Below, piece by piece: positions 16,387-27,003 of a DNA stretch of 64,000 nucleotides. The DNA comes from an uncultured Thiotrichaceae bacterium (GTDB lineage Bacteria > Pseudomonadota > Gammaproteobacteria > Thiotrichales > Thiotrichaceae): contig CALAMO010000024.1 in NCBI GenBank assembly GCA_937925855.1, positions 38,648 to 102,647 on the forward strand, in the 5' to 3' direction. A program made the translations under genes and the position numbers. The notes under the pieces are model-generated. The model worked only from the letters and a program-made list of their open reading frames with translations, was not told the origin of the DNA and searched no databases. Every line of letters begins with the position of its first letter. The stretch's first letter is position 1.

Positions 16387-18749
16387 AACTTAAATTGTTG
16401 CGCTGGCTGCCGATTATCATCATCGGCAGCCTGCTCAGCACTTCACTTACGCTACTGTACCTGCTTACCCGCGCTAATGAATATTCGGGGGCCTACGTCG
16501 ATGGTGTGCTGTACCTGAATGGGTTTATGCTGCTGTTACTCAGCGTCGCCATTCTGGTCAATTTGGTGCGTATTATTTACCAATGGCATACCCGTCAGGC
16601 CGGGTCACGCTTCACCTTGCGTTTGATGGTCGGTTTTCTGATTCTGACCCTGCTGCCTGTGGTCATCGTCGCTTTCTTCTCAATGAATTTCATTGGCAAA
16701 AATATTAGCCAGCAGCTCGATGGCAGAGTGGAAAGTGCGCTGGAAGATGCCCTCGAACTGTCAGAAATGTCGCTGGCGATTCGTAGCCGCGCCCACCTAC
16801 AACAGTTGTCGGCGCTGGCGAATCAACTCGTGAGTAAAAACCGGCTGGAGACGGCAGCACTCATCGATGACTGGCGCCTTCAGAGCGGCGCTCTTGAAGT
16901 CGTACTCTTCGCGGAAGACATGAGCTATGTGGCCAATAGTACCGATAATGTCGGTGGTTTAGTGCCCATGCTAGCGACGAATGATTTACTCAATAATCTA
17001 TCTGGGCGTAATGCTTATTACCGCACTGGCACCGTAACGGACAATGGTCAACAGAACCGTTTCTCCAGGGTTGCACTGCGCCTGCGCTACGGCATTGATG
17101 ATCAGCGCGGGATCTTAACCGCTCTGTTTCATTTAACCGAACGCGAACAACGTCTGTCAGAAAGCGTACTGACCGTGCGCAATGAATACAAAGCCATCAG
17201 TTTTGGACGCCAGACCTTTAAACGCGCCTTCCGGGTCGCCATGCTGATTATCGTGATTCTGACCGTGCTCTTCTCACTCTGGGCGGCCTTCATTTTCTCA
17301 CGCCGCCTGACTCAACCCGTGCGCGACCTAGTTGAGGGCACGCTGGCCGTCGCATCCGGTGATCTGAAAAAGAAACTACCCGTTTCTGACCGCGATGATT
17401 TTAGTCTGCTGGCCCGCTCATTCAATACGATGACCAAGCGCCTATCACACGTCCAACAGGAGCGTGAACAGGCCCGTAAGCAGTTGCAGCAGGAACATGA
17501 CTATCTCGATGTGGTCATTGGGCATTTATCATCAGGCGTGGTTACCCTGGATGAAAAGATGATTATTCGCCGAGTAAACACCTCTGCTGGTCAAATTCTG
17601 GGCCAGTCACTAGACCCTAAAATTGGTGAAGCATTCAGCACAGTCTGCCATGAAATGGAGGGGCTTGAACCCTTTCTGCAAGCGCTACAACCCTGGCTGA
17701 ATGATCCGCAACAGGACTGGCAGTCTGAAGTGGATTTGAGCGCTGACGGACGCCGTAAAGTACTGATTTGCCGGGGGGCCAGCCTGCCAACCCATGCGCT
17801 GCAACAGCAGGGTTATGTGCTGGTATTTGAAGATGTCAGCGACGTAGTACAGGCTGAGCATGACGCCGCCTGGGGCGAAGTCGCGCGCCGCCTAGCCCAT
17901 GAAATCAAAAACCCCCTCACACCGATTCAGCTCTCAGCAGAACGCCTGTCGCGTAAGCTGTCACAGCAGCTGGATACCGAAGCAGAAGCCTTTCTCAGCC
18001 GCATGACCGGAACCATTATTCAACAAGTTGATACGCTGAAATCCATGGTGAATGCCTTTAGCGAATATGCTAAAACGCCAGCACTGGTGCTGCAGAAAAC
18101 CGATCTGAATAAAATCATCACCGACGTCGCAGAATTGTATCGCGGCAATGAACAGGGTGTCGTCTTAACGCTGGCCCTGGTAGATATACCCAAAGTCGCC
18201 GTTGATCCACATCGCATGCGACAGCTCTTGGTTAATCTGCTAAAAAATGCGCTGGAGGCAATTAGTCTGGATGAAGCCGTACGGGATAACGGTGAAATTT
18301 TGCTGAGTAGCACGCTACAGCAAACAGACGGCCAGACAGAACTGGTCATTGCCATCCAAGATAACGGGCTAGGCATCCCAGAAAGCCTGCTGCCCAAACT
18401 GTTTGAGCCTTACATTACCAGTAAGCGCAAGGGCACCGGACTGGGACTAGCGATCGTCAAAAAAATTGCAGAAGAGCACAGCGGACGACTTAGCGCCCGC
18501 AACTACTATGCAAGCCCAGCAGCGTCAGGCAAACCCGTCGACGCTACTCACGGCCAAGCCCCAGCACACGACCAAGAAGAAACGCACGCCACAAGCGAGC
18601 AAATTGCAGATTTACACGGCAACACACAGCCAAAAGGCGCTATTATAACAATAACATTGCCCTTTAATATGCATACTAACGAGGTGCAAACCGGGCATGA
18701 CACCCACGACGCGGGAAGCAGTGGCGTAACAGCGAAGGAGAATGGATGA
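16368..18749 (+). CDS. ntrY: NtrY-like sensor histidine kinase
   Basis: A 793-residue membrane kinase. Helices near residues 13-32, 44-65 and 80-105 and one near 285-310 flank a periplasmic sensor region. Next come a HAMP domain ('RRLTQPVRDLVEGTLAVASGDL'), a PAS domain, a HisKA domain with the phosphorylated His in 'RRLAHEIKNPLTPIQLSAERL', and a HATPase domain ('LLKNALEAI', 'DNGLGIP', 'KGTGLGLAIVKKI'). A charged tail of about 85 residues follows. Starts with GTG. Partner of ntrX, whose ATG overlaps its stop. NtrYX systems respond to nitrogen and redox state in other bacteria; the input here is unknown. Confidence 0.93.
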   Translation: MAVDTLKLKLLRWLPIIIIGSLLSTSLTLLYLLTRANEYSGAYVDGVLYLNGFMLLLLSVAILVNLVRIIYQWHTRQAGSRFTLRLMVGFLILTLLPVVIVAFFSMNFIGKNISQQLDGRVESALEDALELSEMSLAIRSRAHLQQLSALANQLVSKNRLETAALIDDWRLQSGALEVVLFAEDMSYVANSTDNVGGLVPMLATNDLLNNLSGRNAYYRTGTVTDNGQQNRFSRVALRLRYGIDDQRGILTALFHLTEREQRLSESVLTVRNEYKAISFGRQTFKRAFRVAMLIIVILTVLFSLWAAFIFSRRLTQPVRDLVEGTLAVASGDLKKKLPVSDRDDFSLLARSFNTMTKRLSHVQQEREQARKQLQQEHDYLDVVIGHLSSGVVTLDEKMIIRRVNTSAGQILGQSLDPKIGEAFSTVCHEMEGLEPFLQALQPWLNDPQQDWQSEVDLSADGRRKVLICRGASLPTHALQQQGYVLVFEDVSDVVQAEHDAAWGEVARRLAHEIKNPLTPIQLSAERLSRKLSQQLDTEAEAFLSRMTGTIIQQVDTLKSMVNAFSEYAKTPALVLQKTDLNKIITDVAELYRGNEQGVVLTLALVDIPKVAVDPHRMRQLLVNLLKNALEAISLDEAVRDNGEILLSSTLQQTDGQTELVIAIQDNGLGIPESLLPKLFEPYITSKRKGTGLGLAIVKKIAEEHSGRLSARNYYASPAASGKPVDATHGQAPAHDQEETHATSEQIADLHGNTQPKGAIITITLPFNMHTNEVQTGHDTHDAGSSGVTAKENG

Positions 18750-20125
18750 TGACAGCACAATTTATCATGGTGGTAGACGACGAACCGGATATTCGGCAGC
18801 TGGTCGGTGAAATTCTGGTCGATGAAGGTTATAAAGTAGTCGCCGCAGAAGATGCTGCCAAAGCCAAAGAACTTTACCGCCAACGCAAGCCTGACTTAGT
18901 GTTGCTCGACATCTGGATGCCGGGGCAAGACGGGATTTCATTGCTAAAAGAATGGCGCGATGAAGAGGCATTGCACTGCCCGGTTATTATGATGTCCGGC
19001 CACGGCACCATTGAAACCGCTGTCGAAGCGACCAAGCTTGGGGCTTACGACTTTATCGAAAAACCACTGTCAATGGCGAAGATGCTATTGACGCTGGAAA
19101 ACGCGCTGCGCGCCCGTCTGCTGGAACAAGAAAATCAGGGGCTACGCCGTCAATTCATGACCGAACAGGGCATGATCGGCAGCAGCCAAACGCTACAGCA
19201 GCTGCGGGATCAGGCCTTACGGGTCGCGCAGCACGAGCCTAGCGTCCTACTGTACGGTGAACCCGGTTCCGGCAAAGAAGCACTCGCGCGTTTCATCCAC
19301 CACAACAGTGCCCGCAAACAGCGCACCTTTACCAAGGTGGTGTTATCGCTGCTCAATCAGAATGAAATGGCGCGCCAGCTGTTCGGTTATGTTGAGAAAG
19401 GCCGCGTACACCATGGCTTACTGGATGAGTGCAACGGTGGCTTTCTGTATATGGCAGAAGTGTTTGAGCTGGATGAAGACAGTCAGGCACGCCTGCTCGG
19501 TGCACTGAAGGATAATTATTTTCTGCGAATAGGCGGACAGGAGAAGGTCGATTTTGACCTAAAACTGGTGGTGTCCTCCACGCACGATTTACAAGACGAT
19601 GTTTCAGCAGAGCGCTTTAGCGAAGAACTCTATTATCTGCTAAATGTCGTGCCCATACAGGTGCCAGCGCTGCGCGACCACCCCGAAGACGTGCCAGAAT
19701 TACTCAATTACTACGTCAATCAGCTGACCGCCCAGGATGGTTTGCCCTACCGCCATTTTTCACTGCCCGCCCAAAATTTCCTGCGCAACCAGCGCTGGCC
19801 CGGTAATGTGCTAGAACTGCGCAATTTAGTACAGCGCCTACTGATTCTCGGCACCGAGGTCGATATTAGCCTGGAAGAAGCCGAAGAGGCCATCGGTGCC
19901 ATTATTCCGGTATTTTCCAATGAAATCGGTTATGTGCCGGAAAATTTATATGACCTGCCGCTGCGACAGGCGCGTGAACAGTTTGAACATGACTACCTGG
20001 TCTATCAGCTCAAGCAAGTCGAGGGCAACGTCAGTAAGCTGGCCGAAAAGGTCAAGATGGAACGCACCCACCTGTATCGAAAAATGCGCTCCTTAAACGT
20101 TGATCCGAAAAAATATGGCCGTTAA
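18746..20125 (+). CDS. ntrX: NtrX-like response regulator with a degenerate sigma-54 AAA+ domain
   Basis: A 459-residue regulator with a receiver domain (phosphorylated Asp55 in 'LVLLDIWMPG'), an AAA+ domain and a Fis-type helix-turn-helix ('GNVSKLAEKVKMERTHLYRKM'). Walker A is 'GEPGSGKE' (171-178). The region where sigma-54 activators carry GAFTGA reads 'EKGRVHHG' (about 217-224). The Walker B segment reads 'GGFLYMAEVF', with Ala where the metal-binding Asp should be. It therefore probably does not activate sigma-54 and may act as a plain DNA-binding regulator. NtrX proteins lacking GAFTGA are known in alphaproteobacteria. AAGGAG ribosome site; overlaps ntrY. Confidence 0.93.
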   Translation: MMTAQFIMVVDDEPDIRQLVGEILVDEGYKVVAAEDAAKAKELYRQRKPDLVLLDIWMPGQDGISLLKEWRDEEALHCPVIMMSGHGTIETAVEATKLGAYDFIEKPLSMAKMLLTLENALRARLLEQENQGLRRQFMTEQGMIGSSQTLQQLRDQALRVAQHEPSVLLYGEPGSGKEALARFIHHNSARKQRTFTKVVLSLLNQNEMARQLFGYVEKGRVHHGLLDECNGGFLYMAEVFELDEDSQARLLGALKDNYFLRIGGQEKVDFDLKLVVSSTHDLQDDVSAERFSEELYYLLNVVPIQVPALRDHPEDVPELLNYYVNQLTAQDGLPYRHFSLPAQNFLRNQRWPGNVLELRNLVQRLLILGTEVDISLEEAEEAIGAIIPVFSNEIGYVPENLYDLPLRQAREQFEHDYLVYQLKQVEGNVSKLAEKVKMERTHLYRKMRSLNVDPKKYGR

Positions 20126-20134
20126 TCCGCGCAC

Positions 20135-21508
20135 ATGAAAGTATTAATTCTGGGCGCAGGCCAAGTGGGTCGCTCGGTAGCAGAAGTCCTCGCGCATGAA
20201 GATAATGATGTCACTATTGTCGATACCGATGTCTCGGTCTTACGCGAACTGCGCGAGAAGCTGGATGTGCGCACTGAAATCGGACAGGCTTCCTATCCGC
20301 GCGTGTTGGAACGCGCGGGGGTAGAAGACGTGGATATGTTGATTGCAGTCACCAACAGCGATGAAGTCAATATGATCGCCTGTCAGGTGGCTTTCACCCT
20401 GTACCGTACCCCAACCAAAATTGCCCGTATCCGCTCATCACACTACCTCCAACATCCGCGTTTGTTCGTGCAGGAAGCACTGCCTATTGATGTACTAATT
20501 AGCCCGGAGCAGCTGGTCACCGAACACGCTTTTCGCCTGATTTCACATCCCGGTGCGCTACAGGTGTTGAATTTTGCCGATGGCAAGGTACAGCTGGTCG
20601 GGGTGAAAGCCCTGTCGGGTGGTTCGTTGATCGGACATGCGCTAGCAGCGATGTATGACCATATGCCCGGCATCCGCGCCAGCATTGCAGCCATTTTCCG
20701 CAAGGGCAAACCTTTACGCATTACGCCAGAAACGGTGGTTGAGGTCGATGATGAGGTGTTTTTTGTCGCCAGCCCCAAGCATATTCGGGCCATCATTAGC
20801 GAAATGCGCAAGCTGGACAAACCCTATAAACGCATTATGATTGCGGGCGGCGGTAATATTGGTAACCGCCTCGCGCGTTTACTGGAAGAAGCGCGCTATC
20901 AGGTCAAAATCATTGAACATAATGCACAGCGTGCCGCTAAGCTAGCCGAGCGTTTGGAAAAGACCATCGTCCTGGAAGGCGATGCCTCTGACGAATCGCT
21001 ACTGCTGGAAGAAAACATTGAGAACACCGATGTCTTTATTGCGGTGACCAATGACGATGAGGCCAATATTTTGTCTTCTATGCTGGCTAAGCGGCTGGGG
21101 GCACGTCAGGTAATGAGCCTGATCAATCGCATGAGCTATGCCGACCTGGTCGAGAGCAGTGTTGATTTGGCTATTTCTCCGCAGCAAATTACCATTGGAG
21201 CCTTGCTCACGCATATTCGCCGAGGTGATATTGTCGCGGTACACTCCCTGCGCCGTGGAGCGGCAGAAGCCATTGAAGTCATCGCGCACGGCGATAAGAA
21301 AACCTCGCGTGTTGTCGGCAGGCGGGTGAGCCAGATTAAGATGCCACCTTCTGCCGCCATTGGCGCGCTGGTGCGTGAGGATGAGGTCTTAATACTGGAT
21401 GACGATCCGCTGATTGAAGCGAACGACCACGTCATTATGTTTCTCACCGATAAACGTTATATTCCTGCCGTGGAAAAATTATTCCAGGTAGGCATTCACT
21501 TCTTTTGA
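20135..21508 (+). CDS. trkA: TrkA, NAD-binding regulatory subunit of the Trk potassium transporter
   Basis: A cytoplasmic gating protein with two RCK units of about 225 residues. Each starts with a Rossmann motif ('[17 protein letters not shown]' and '[19 protein letters not shown]') and ends in a TrkA-C domain. 457 residues matches E. coli TrkA (458). It begins 10 bases after ntrX and is followed 28 bases later by trkH. Confidence 0.97.
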   Translation: MKVLILGAGQVGRSVAEVLAHEDNDVTIVDTDVSVLRELREKLDVRTEIGQASYPRVLERAGVEDVDMLIAVTNSDEVNMIACQVAFTLYRTPTKIARIRSSHYLQHPRLFVQEALPIDVLISPEQLVTEHAFRLISHPGALQVLNFADGKVQLVGVKALSGGSLIGHALAAMYDHMPGIRASIAAIFRKGKPLRITPETVVEVDDEVFFVASPKHIRAIISEMRKLDKPYKRIMIAGGGNIGNRLARLLEEARYQVKIIEHNAQRAAKLAERLEKTIVLEGDASDESLLLEENIENTDVFIAVTNDDEANILSSMLAKRLGARQVMSLINRMSYADLVESSVDLAISPQQITIGALLTHIRRGDIVAVHSLRRGAAEAIEVIAHGDKKTSRVVGRRVSQIKMPPSAAIGALVREDEVLILDDDPLIEANDHVIMFLTDKRYIPAVEKLFQVGIHFF

Positions 21509-21536
21509 GCCACCTCATGATCTGGATTACCCGCCG

Positions 21537-23003
21537 ATGCAGCTAACTGTCATTCAGCGCATTCTTGGTCTGCTAATGATGACCTTTAGCCTGACCATGC
21601 TGCCCCCTATTTTGGTGGGCTGGCTTATGGGTGATCCCGATCTTTTACCGTTCTGGGAAGGCTTCGCCTTAATTTTCTGCATCGGCCTCATCCTGTGGTT
21701 CCCGGTCAGAAAAGTACGGGCCGACCTGCGCCTACGTGAGGGCTTTCTCATCGTGGTCTTATTCTGGGTCGTGCTGGGTTTATCGGGTGCGGTGCCCTTT
21801 GTGCTGTTCTCAGACTTTGAAATTTCCTTCACAAACGCCGTGTTTGAATCGGTCTCTGGGCTGACCACCACCGGGGCTACGGTAATTATCGGCTTGGATT
21901 CACTGCCACGCTCACTCGCCTTCTACCGCCAGGAATTACAGTGGCTGGGCGGCATGGGCATTATCGTACTAGCCGTCGCTATTCTGCCAATGCTCGGCGT
22001 TGGCGGGATGCAGCTGTATCGCGCAGAAACGCCGGGGCCAATGAAAGACTCCAAGCTTACGCCGCGCATCACCGAAACAGCGAAGCTACTGTGGTATATC
22101 TATCTGGCGCTGACCATCCTGTGTGCACTGGCTTACAAGGCGGCAGGGATGGACTGGTTTGATGCAATCGGCCATAGCTTCTCCACCGTCGCGATTGGTG
22201 GTTTTTCTTCACATGATTCCAGCATGGCGTTCTTTAATAACCCCATGATTGAGGCCGTTGCGATTGTCTTTATGATCCTGGCCGGGGTTAATTTCAGCCT
22301 CCACTTTGTGGCCTGGCGCAGCCTGAGCTTCAAAGGGTATCTGCGTGACTCAGAGTTTAAAACGTATATTTTTCTGTTGGTCACACTCGCCATCATCACT
22401 ATTCTGTTTCTGGGCACCCAGGGTGCGGGCAAAGATCAGCCAGAGCTGAGCACGATTGACACCCTGCGCCACGGTTTGTTTCAGGTCGTATCCATCACCA
22501 CGACCACAGGGTTCACCACCACTAATTTCAGCTTATGGCCGGGCTTTCTACCAGTGCTGCTGCTGTTTGCTAGTTTTATTGGGGGCTGTGCTGGTTCAAC
22601 CGCAGGCGGTATGAAGGTGATTCGCTTCCTATTACTTTATCGGCAGGGACTGCGCGAAATTACCCGCTTAGTCCACCCCAGTGCCCGCATTACGGTTAAA
22701 GTGAATCGCCAACCGCTACCCGAAAATGTCGTCGAAGCGGTATGGGGCTTTTTCTCCATGTACGTGGCGGTCTTTATTATTTTCTTGCTGGTCTTACTCG
22801 CCATGGGCCATGATCAGGTTACCGCCTTCTCCGCAGTGGCCGCCACCCTGAATAATCTTGGCCCCGGCTTAGGTGAAGTCGCCGGTAATTTTGCGTCGAT
22901 GGATAATTTCTCCAAATGGTGGCTATGTTTCGCGATGCTAATGGGGCGACTCGAACTATTCACCCTGCTGGTGATTTTCACTCCGGCCTTTTGGCGGCGC
23001 TAA
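21537..23003 (+). CDS. trkH: TrkH, membrane subunit of the Trk potassium transporter
   Basis: A 488-residue integral membrane protein with about ten helices. The first selectivity-filter loop reads 'SVSGLTTTGATVI'; later pore loops include 'HSFSTVAIGGFS' and 'TTTTGFTTTNFS'. The 'GGCAGSTAGGMKVIR' segment is typical of TrkH/TrkG. It takes up potassium together with TrkA. Last gene of the def-to-trkH run, convergent with ilvA. Confidence 0.97.
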   Translation: MQLTVIQRILGLLMMTFSLTMLPPILVGWLMGDPDLLPFWEGFALIFCIGLILWFPVRKVRADLRLREGFLIVVLFWVVLGLSGAVPFVLFSDFEISFTNAVFESVSGLTTTGATVIIGLDSLPRSLAFYRQELQWLGGMGIIVLAVAILPMLGVGGMQLYRAETPGPMKDSKLTPRITETAKLLWYIYLALTILCALAYKAAGMDWFDAIGHSFSTVAIGGFSSHDSSMAFFNNPMIEAVAIVFMILAGVNFSLHFVAWRSLSFKGYLRDSEFKTYIFLLVTLAIITILFLGTQGAGKDQPELSTIDTLRHGLFQVVSITTTTGFTTTNFSLWPGFLPVLLLFASFIGGCAGSTAGGMKVIRFLLLYRQGLREITRLVHPSARITVKVNRQPLPENVVEAVWGFFSMYVAVFIIFLLVLLAMGHDQVTAFSAVAATLNNLGPGLGEVAGNFASMDNFSKWWLCFAMLMGRLELFTLLVIFTPAFWRR

Positions 23004-23053
23004 CGCAGTCTGAGCAGCCGTAATAAATTCCCCAAAGGCCGCACTCCAAACAA

Positions 23054-24592
23054 TCAGCGTAGAAATTGCTGGTAAGCCAGATTATGTGTTTCATCCCAGT
23101 GCGCATAGCCCAATTTATCAATAAAATGGTTGAAGGCCATGCGCTCTAAGGCCGGGATCTGCATGCCGACCAAAACACGCCCAAAATCTGAACCGTGGTT
23201 GCGGTAGTGAAACAGGCTAATATTCCAATCCGTGCTCATGCCATTGAGAAAATTCAGCAAAGCACCGGGACGCTCGGGAAACATAAAGCGATATAAAATT
23301 TCATCAGGCAGATTGCGGCCATGTCCTCCCACCATATGGCGCAGGTGTAACTTCGCCACCTCATTATCACTCATATCAATATAAGCGTAACCCTGCTCAC
23401 GCAAGGCCTTTAGTAAGGCGCTACGTTCCGCTTCACCACCGTTTATTTTCACACCAACAAACACCTGGGCCTCGTTTGTAGCGGCGTAACGGTAATTAAA
23501 CTCTGAGATAGAACGCTGCCCAATGGTCTGACAAAAGCGCCGGAAGCTCCCCGTTTGTTCTGGGATAGTAACCGCTAATAATACTTCGCGCCCCTCGCCC
23601 ACCTCAGCGCGTTCGGCCACATGGCGCAGACGATCAAAATTAATATTAGCCCCGCTGGTAATCGTGAGGATATGTTTATCCTTCCAACCGTAACGGCTCA
23701 CGTATTTTTTTACCCCCGCCACCCCGAGCGCGCCCGCCGGTTCGAGTAGCGTGCGGGTGTCTTCAAACACATCTTTAATGGCGGCACAGGTTTCATCCGT
23801 GTTCACCAAGATCATATCGTCCACCACCTGTTTGGCAATGGCAAAGGTCTTTTCGCCGACCTGTTTGACCGCCGCGCCATCGGCAAAGGTACCGATTTGT
23901 TTTAGGATAATACGTTCATCATGCGCGAGCGCGTTATGCATGCCCGGTGCTTCCTCGTGCTCAACACCGATCACCTGAGTGTTTGGATACAGGTATTTAA
24001 TATAACTCCCCACGCCAGCAATCAGCCCACCGCCACCAACGCACATAAAAATGGCATCAGGCGGCTCCGGGTGCTGGCGCAATAGCTCCATCCCAATCGT
24101 CCCCTGGCCAGCGATGACATCCAGATCATCAAAGGGATGTGCGAAGATCATGCCGTGCTCCTGTTCCAGCGTGCGCGCATAGGCGTAGGCTGCATCAAAA
24201 GAGTCGCCGTGCAGTACCGCTTGCCCACCAAACGCTTTCACCGCTTTGACTTTAATCGCTGGCGTCATTGTCGGCATCACGATGGTAGTCTTAATGCCGA
24301 GCGTATTGCCCGCCAGGGCGACACCCTGCGCATGATTGCCCGCCGAAGCGGCCACCACACCTTGTGCACGCTCGCGTGCTGATAGGTGAAACAAGCGGTT
24401 AAACGCACCGCGAATTTTAAACGAAAAAACGGGCTGTAAGTCTTCGCGTTTTAGGTAGATATGGTTTTGCAGCCGCTGACTCAGGTTGTGTGCCTTATCC
24501 AGCGGCGTTTCCAACGCCACATCATAAACACGCGCCGTCAGAATACGTTCGATCAGACGCTGTTCCAATTCACCGTGGTGCGGTTTGTTCAT
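23054..24592 (-). CDS. ilvA: Threonine ammonia-lyase, biosynthetic
   Basis: Deaminates threonine to 2-oxobutanoate, the first step of isoleucine synthesis. The PLP lysine lies in 'VFSFKIRGAFNRL', and the Gly-rich phosphate loop reads 'MCVGGGGLIAGVG'. Two C-terminal ACT-like domains ('FVGVKINGGEAERSALLKAL', 'RFMFPERPGALLNFL') are the site of isoleucine feedback. From ATG 24592 it has 512 residues, the long form as in E. coli (514). The frame is open to 24640, but the ATG with an upstream AAGGGA is preferred. Divergent from rpiA across 63 bases. Confidence 0.95.
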   Translation of the reverse strand: MNKPHHGELEQRLIERILTARVYDVALETPLDKAHNLSQRLQNHIYLKREDLQPVFSFKIRGAFNRLFHLSARERAQGVVAASAGNHAQGVALAGNTLGIKTTIVMPTMTPAIKVKAVKAFGGQAVLHGDSFDAAYAYARTLEQEHGMIFAHPFDDLDVIAGQGTIGMELLRQHPEPPDAIFMCVGGGGLIAGVGSYIKYLYPNTQVIGVEHEEAPGMHNALAHDERIILKQIGTFADGAAVKQVGEKTFAIAKQVVDDMILVNTDETCAAIKDVFEDTRTLLEPAGALGVAGVKKYVSRYGWKDKHILTITSGANINFDRLRHVAERAEVGEGREVLLAVTIPEQTGSFRRFCQTIGQRSISEFNYRYAATNEAQVFVGVKINGGEAERSALLKALREQGYAYIDMSDNEVAKLHLRHMVGGHGRNLPDEILYRFMFPERPGALLNFLNGMSTDWNISLFHYRNHGSDFGRVLVGMQIPALERMAFNHFIDKLGYAHWDETHNLAYQQFLR

Positions 24593-24655
24593 TAGCAGTG
24601 TTTCCCTTGGCATGAGGGTAGTATACTCCGCCAGAAGCAAATAAAGGGTGAGTGA

Positions 24656-25306
24656 ATGAACCAGGATGCAATGAAAAAAGCCGCCGCAATGGCCGCACTT
24701 GAGTATGTTGAAGGCGGCATTATTGGCATCGGTACCGGCTCAACCGCCAATCATTTTATTGATTTACTGGCGGGCATGAAAGACAAAATCGATGCCACCG
24801 TCGCTAGCTCAGTCGCTAGTGCGCAACGCTTACAGCGCCACGGCCTGCGCGTGCTTGATTTAAATGAGGCTGGCACGCTGTCACTGTACGTTGATGGGGC
24901 GGATGAATCGAACCCTGCGCTTCAGCTGATTAAAGGCGGCGGTGGCGCACTGACACGGGAGAAAATTGTCGCCAGCGCCAGTGAAAAATTTGTCTGTATC
25001 GCCGATAAGACTAAATTAGTGCCGGTGCTGGGTGCATTCCCACTGCCGGTTGAAGTGATTCCGATGGCACAGGCAGTCGTGGCGCGTCAGCTCATAGCAC
25101 TGGGCGGTACGCCGGTATTACGGACAGGCTATACCACCGATAACGGCAATGTCATTCTGGACGTGAGTGGCCTACACATTGGTGACCCCGTTGGGCTGGA
25201 AAGTGAACTGAATCATATTCCAGGGATAGTCACTAACGGTTTATTTGCGCTGCGCCCCGCAGATGCATTACTGATGGGCACGGCGGATGGCGTAGAAGCA
25301 CGTTAA
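24656..25306 (+). CDS. rpiA: Ribose-5-phosphate isomerase A
   Basis: Interconverts ribose-5-phosphate and ribulose-5-phosphate. The 216-residue protein shows '[15 protein letters not shown]', '[27 protein letters not shown]' (given here only as family landmarks) and '[11 protein letters not shown]', all conserved RpiA motifs. AAAGGG ribosome site before ATG. ilvA and rpiA are divergent neighbours in many proteobacteria. Confidence 0.97.
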   Translation: MNQDAMKKAAAMAALEYVEGGIIGIGTGSTANHFIDLLAGMKDKIDATVASSVASAQRLQRHGLRVLDLNEAGTLSLYVDGADESNPALQLIKGGGGALTREKIVASASEKFVCIADKTKLVPVLGAFPLPVEVIPMAQAVVARQLIALGGTPVLRTGYTTDNGNVILDVSGLHIGDPVGLESELNHIPGIVTNGLFALRPADALLMGTADGVEAR

Positions 25307-25320
25307 GCGCAGCGCCCCAC

Positions 25321-25353
25321 CGTTGCACCCACCTAACCGATGTGGGTGCAACG
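25321..25353. terminator. Stem-loop between convergent rpiA and alc (possible bidirectional terminator)
   Basis: A perfect 12-bp stem (25321-25332 with 25342-25353) with a 9-base loop lies 14 bases after the rpiA stop and 15 bases from the alc stop. No T-run follows on either strand, so termination strength is uncertain. Confidence 0.55.
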
Positions 25354-25368
25354 AGTGCTTATCTCAGC

Positions 25369-26367
25369 TCAGTCCGCGATGCGCCCAAACAGCCGTAGCC
25401 GACTCACGCCGCCGTCGGGGATAATATTCAAACGCACATGCGTAATGGGCCCCAGATCATTCAACATCTCGGTAAACGTGTGAATCGCATCCATGCGCAT
25501 CAGCTGTGGCGGCAGCAACTCCGGCCAAAACATACTCTGCGTTACCAAGGAGTCATCCGTCCCGCCCGGTACAAACGCCGCCTGAATCGAGCACTGATGT
25601 GGGAAGTTGCCTTTAAAATGCGCGGTATCAATCTCGATTGACTGAATCTGCCCGGCATGCCCCAAAGCCAAAATAGCCCAATCATTTCCCGGCTCGCGCC
25701 GCCGCCGCGTTTCCCAGCCGTCACCCATATTCACGCCCCGCCCCGGCATATTCAGATTTAGGATCGTGCCAAAATGCTGGTCATTACAGCTAATCGCCCG
25801 CCCGCCATTTTCTAGGGCTAGCAGGTCGACCAGCGCATTGGGATCACGCTGCTCCCAGTTGCACTGTGGTTCACCGTACACGCGCAGGCGCGCAAGCCCA
25901 CCATCAGGATAAATATTCACCCGCAGGTGGGAATAAACGCCTGTATCCGCCACCGCCAGATAATGGTGTTGATCACCCTGGAGCGTGGCCGCAGGCAGCA
26001 CCTCCACCCATTGCGTTTGCTCATCCGGGTCGCCCTCCGTCAGCAAGCAGCCATCGATCGAAGCGGCAGGCGCAAAGTTGCCAGTGAAGTGCGAGGTATC
26101 GAGGTCAACGCCATGAATCCGGCCAGCCAACCCCAAGCGCACGATGCAATAGTCATAGCCCTCACCGCGCTTGCGCCGACTCTCCCAGCCGTCCATCCAC
26201 TTGCCGTTTTCATCGTACTTACCTGCGATGAACACCGCCGGTTCGGCCTGGAGCATGCGGTTTTTATCCGCAAAAAAATCATCGCTGGCATAAATCGCTT
26301 CCGCTCCCAAACGCGGGTCGGCTAGATTCGCCCACTGGCTGAAAGGGTGCTTATTCACTGTTTGCAT
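25369..26367 (-). CDS. alc: Allantoicase
   Basis: Hydrolyses allantoate to ureidoglycolate and urea. The 332-residue protein has two allantoicase repeats. Each includes a '[22 protein letters not shown]' or '[22 protein letters not shown]' segment, then '[15 protein letters not shown]' or '[14 protein letters not shown]', then '[19 protein letters not shown]' or '[19 protein letters not shown]'. A GGAGG ribosome site precedes ATG 26367, three bases after the uraD stop. Third gene of puuE-uraD-alc. Confidence 0.95.
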   Translation of the reverse strand: MQTVNKHPFSQWANLADPRLGAEAIYASDDFFADKNRMLQAEPAVFIAGKYDENGKWMDGWESRRKRGEGYDYCIVRLGLAGRIHGVDLDTSHFTGNFAPAASIDGCLLTEGDPDEQTQWVEVLPAATLQGDQHHYLAVADTGVYSHLRVNIYPDGGLARLRVYGEPQCNWEQRDPNALVDLLALENGGRAISCNDQHFGTILNLNMPGRGVNMGDGWETRRRREPGNDWAILALGHAGQIQSIEIDTAHFKGNFPHQCSIQAAFVPGGTDDSLVTQSMFWPELLPPQLMRMDAIHTFTEMLNDLGPITHVRLNIIPDGGVSRLRLFGRIAD

Positions 26368-26370
26368 CGC

Positions 26371-26904
26371 TTAAACCTCCGCCGCAATCGCATCGAGGCG
26401 AAACCGGGCAATTTTATTAATTTCACTAATAGCGCGTGTGTATTCTACGGCGGCATCATGCTGCAGCCGCTCCGCAAATGCCGCCAGAATCAGGTGTCGG
26501 TTACTGCCTTTCACCGCCATAATAAACGGGAAACCAAATTTTTCCTTATAGGCCTTATTAAAACGCTGGAAGCGCGCAAACTCTTCTGCGGAACACTGAT
26601 CGATCCCGGCGCCACTTTGCTCGGAAGTAGATTCTGCGGTGAGCGTGCCCTGTACTGCTGCCTTACCCGCCAAATCAGGATGTGCATTGATGAGCGCCAT
26701 CAGCTGGTCACGCTCGGCAGCGGCAACCACCACCTGCAAAGCTGCGCTCAAGCCTGCCGGAGTATTTTCTTGTGCCGACAGGCCGTTTTGGTGGCACTGC
26801 TGCGCAATCCAGGGAGAATGCTCATACACGCCACCAAAACGACTGACAAAATCGGCAGCGCTTAAGGTGTGCACCGGCGGGTTGAAACAGGTTTGTTCTG
26901 ACAT
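26371..26904 (-). CDS. uraD: OHCU decarboxylase
   Basis: Decarboxylates 2-oxo-4-hydroxy-4-carboxy-5-ureidoimidazoline to S-allantoin, the last step of urate oxidation. The catalytic His is in 'INAHPDLAGKAA', and the conserved end 'FNKAYKEKFGFPFIMAVKG' is present. 177 residues, as usual. Lies between puuE and alc. The earlier steps (urate oxidase and HIU hydrolase) are not in this window, so they must be encoded elsewhere if the urate route is used. Confidence 0.94.
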   Translation of the reverse strand: MSEQTCFNPPVHTLSAADFVSRFGGVYEHSPWIAQQCHQNGLSAQENTPAGLSAALQVVVAAAERDQLMALINAHPDLAGKAAVQGTLTAESTSEQSGAGIDQCSAEEFARFQRFNKAYKEKFGFPFIMAVKGSNRHLILAAFAERLQHDAAVEYTRAISEINKIARFRLDAIAAEV

Positions 26905-27003
26905 GATTTATCCTAACGGCTTGCGCCTCTCCGTTATTGCAGTGGCATAAGCAAAGCTATGGAAAGAGGCGTAGGGTGGAACGAACTAGCAGCACATAAA
27001 CAC

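Noticed and set aside
25321..25353. Possible regulatory RNA after rpiA
   Set aside because: A single hairpin between two convergent stops is better explained as a terminator or stabiliser, although it lacks a T-run.
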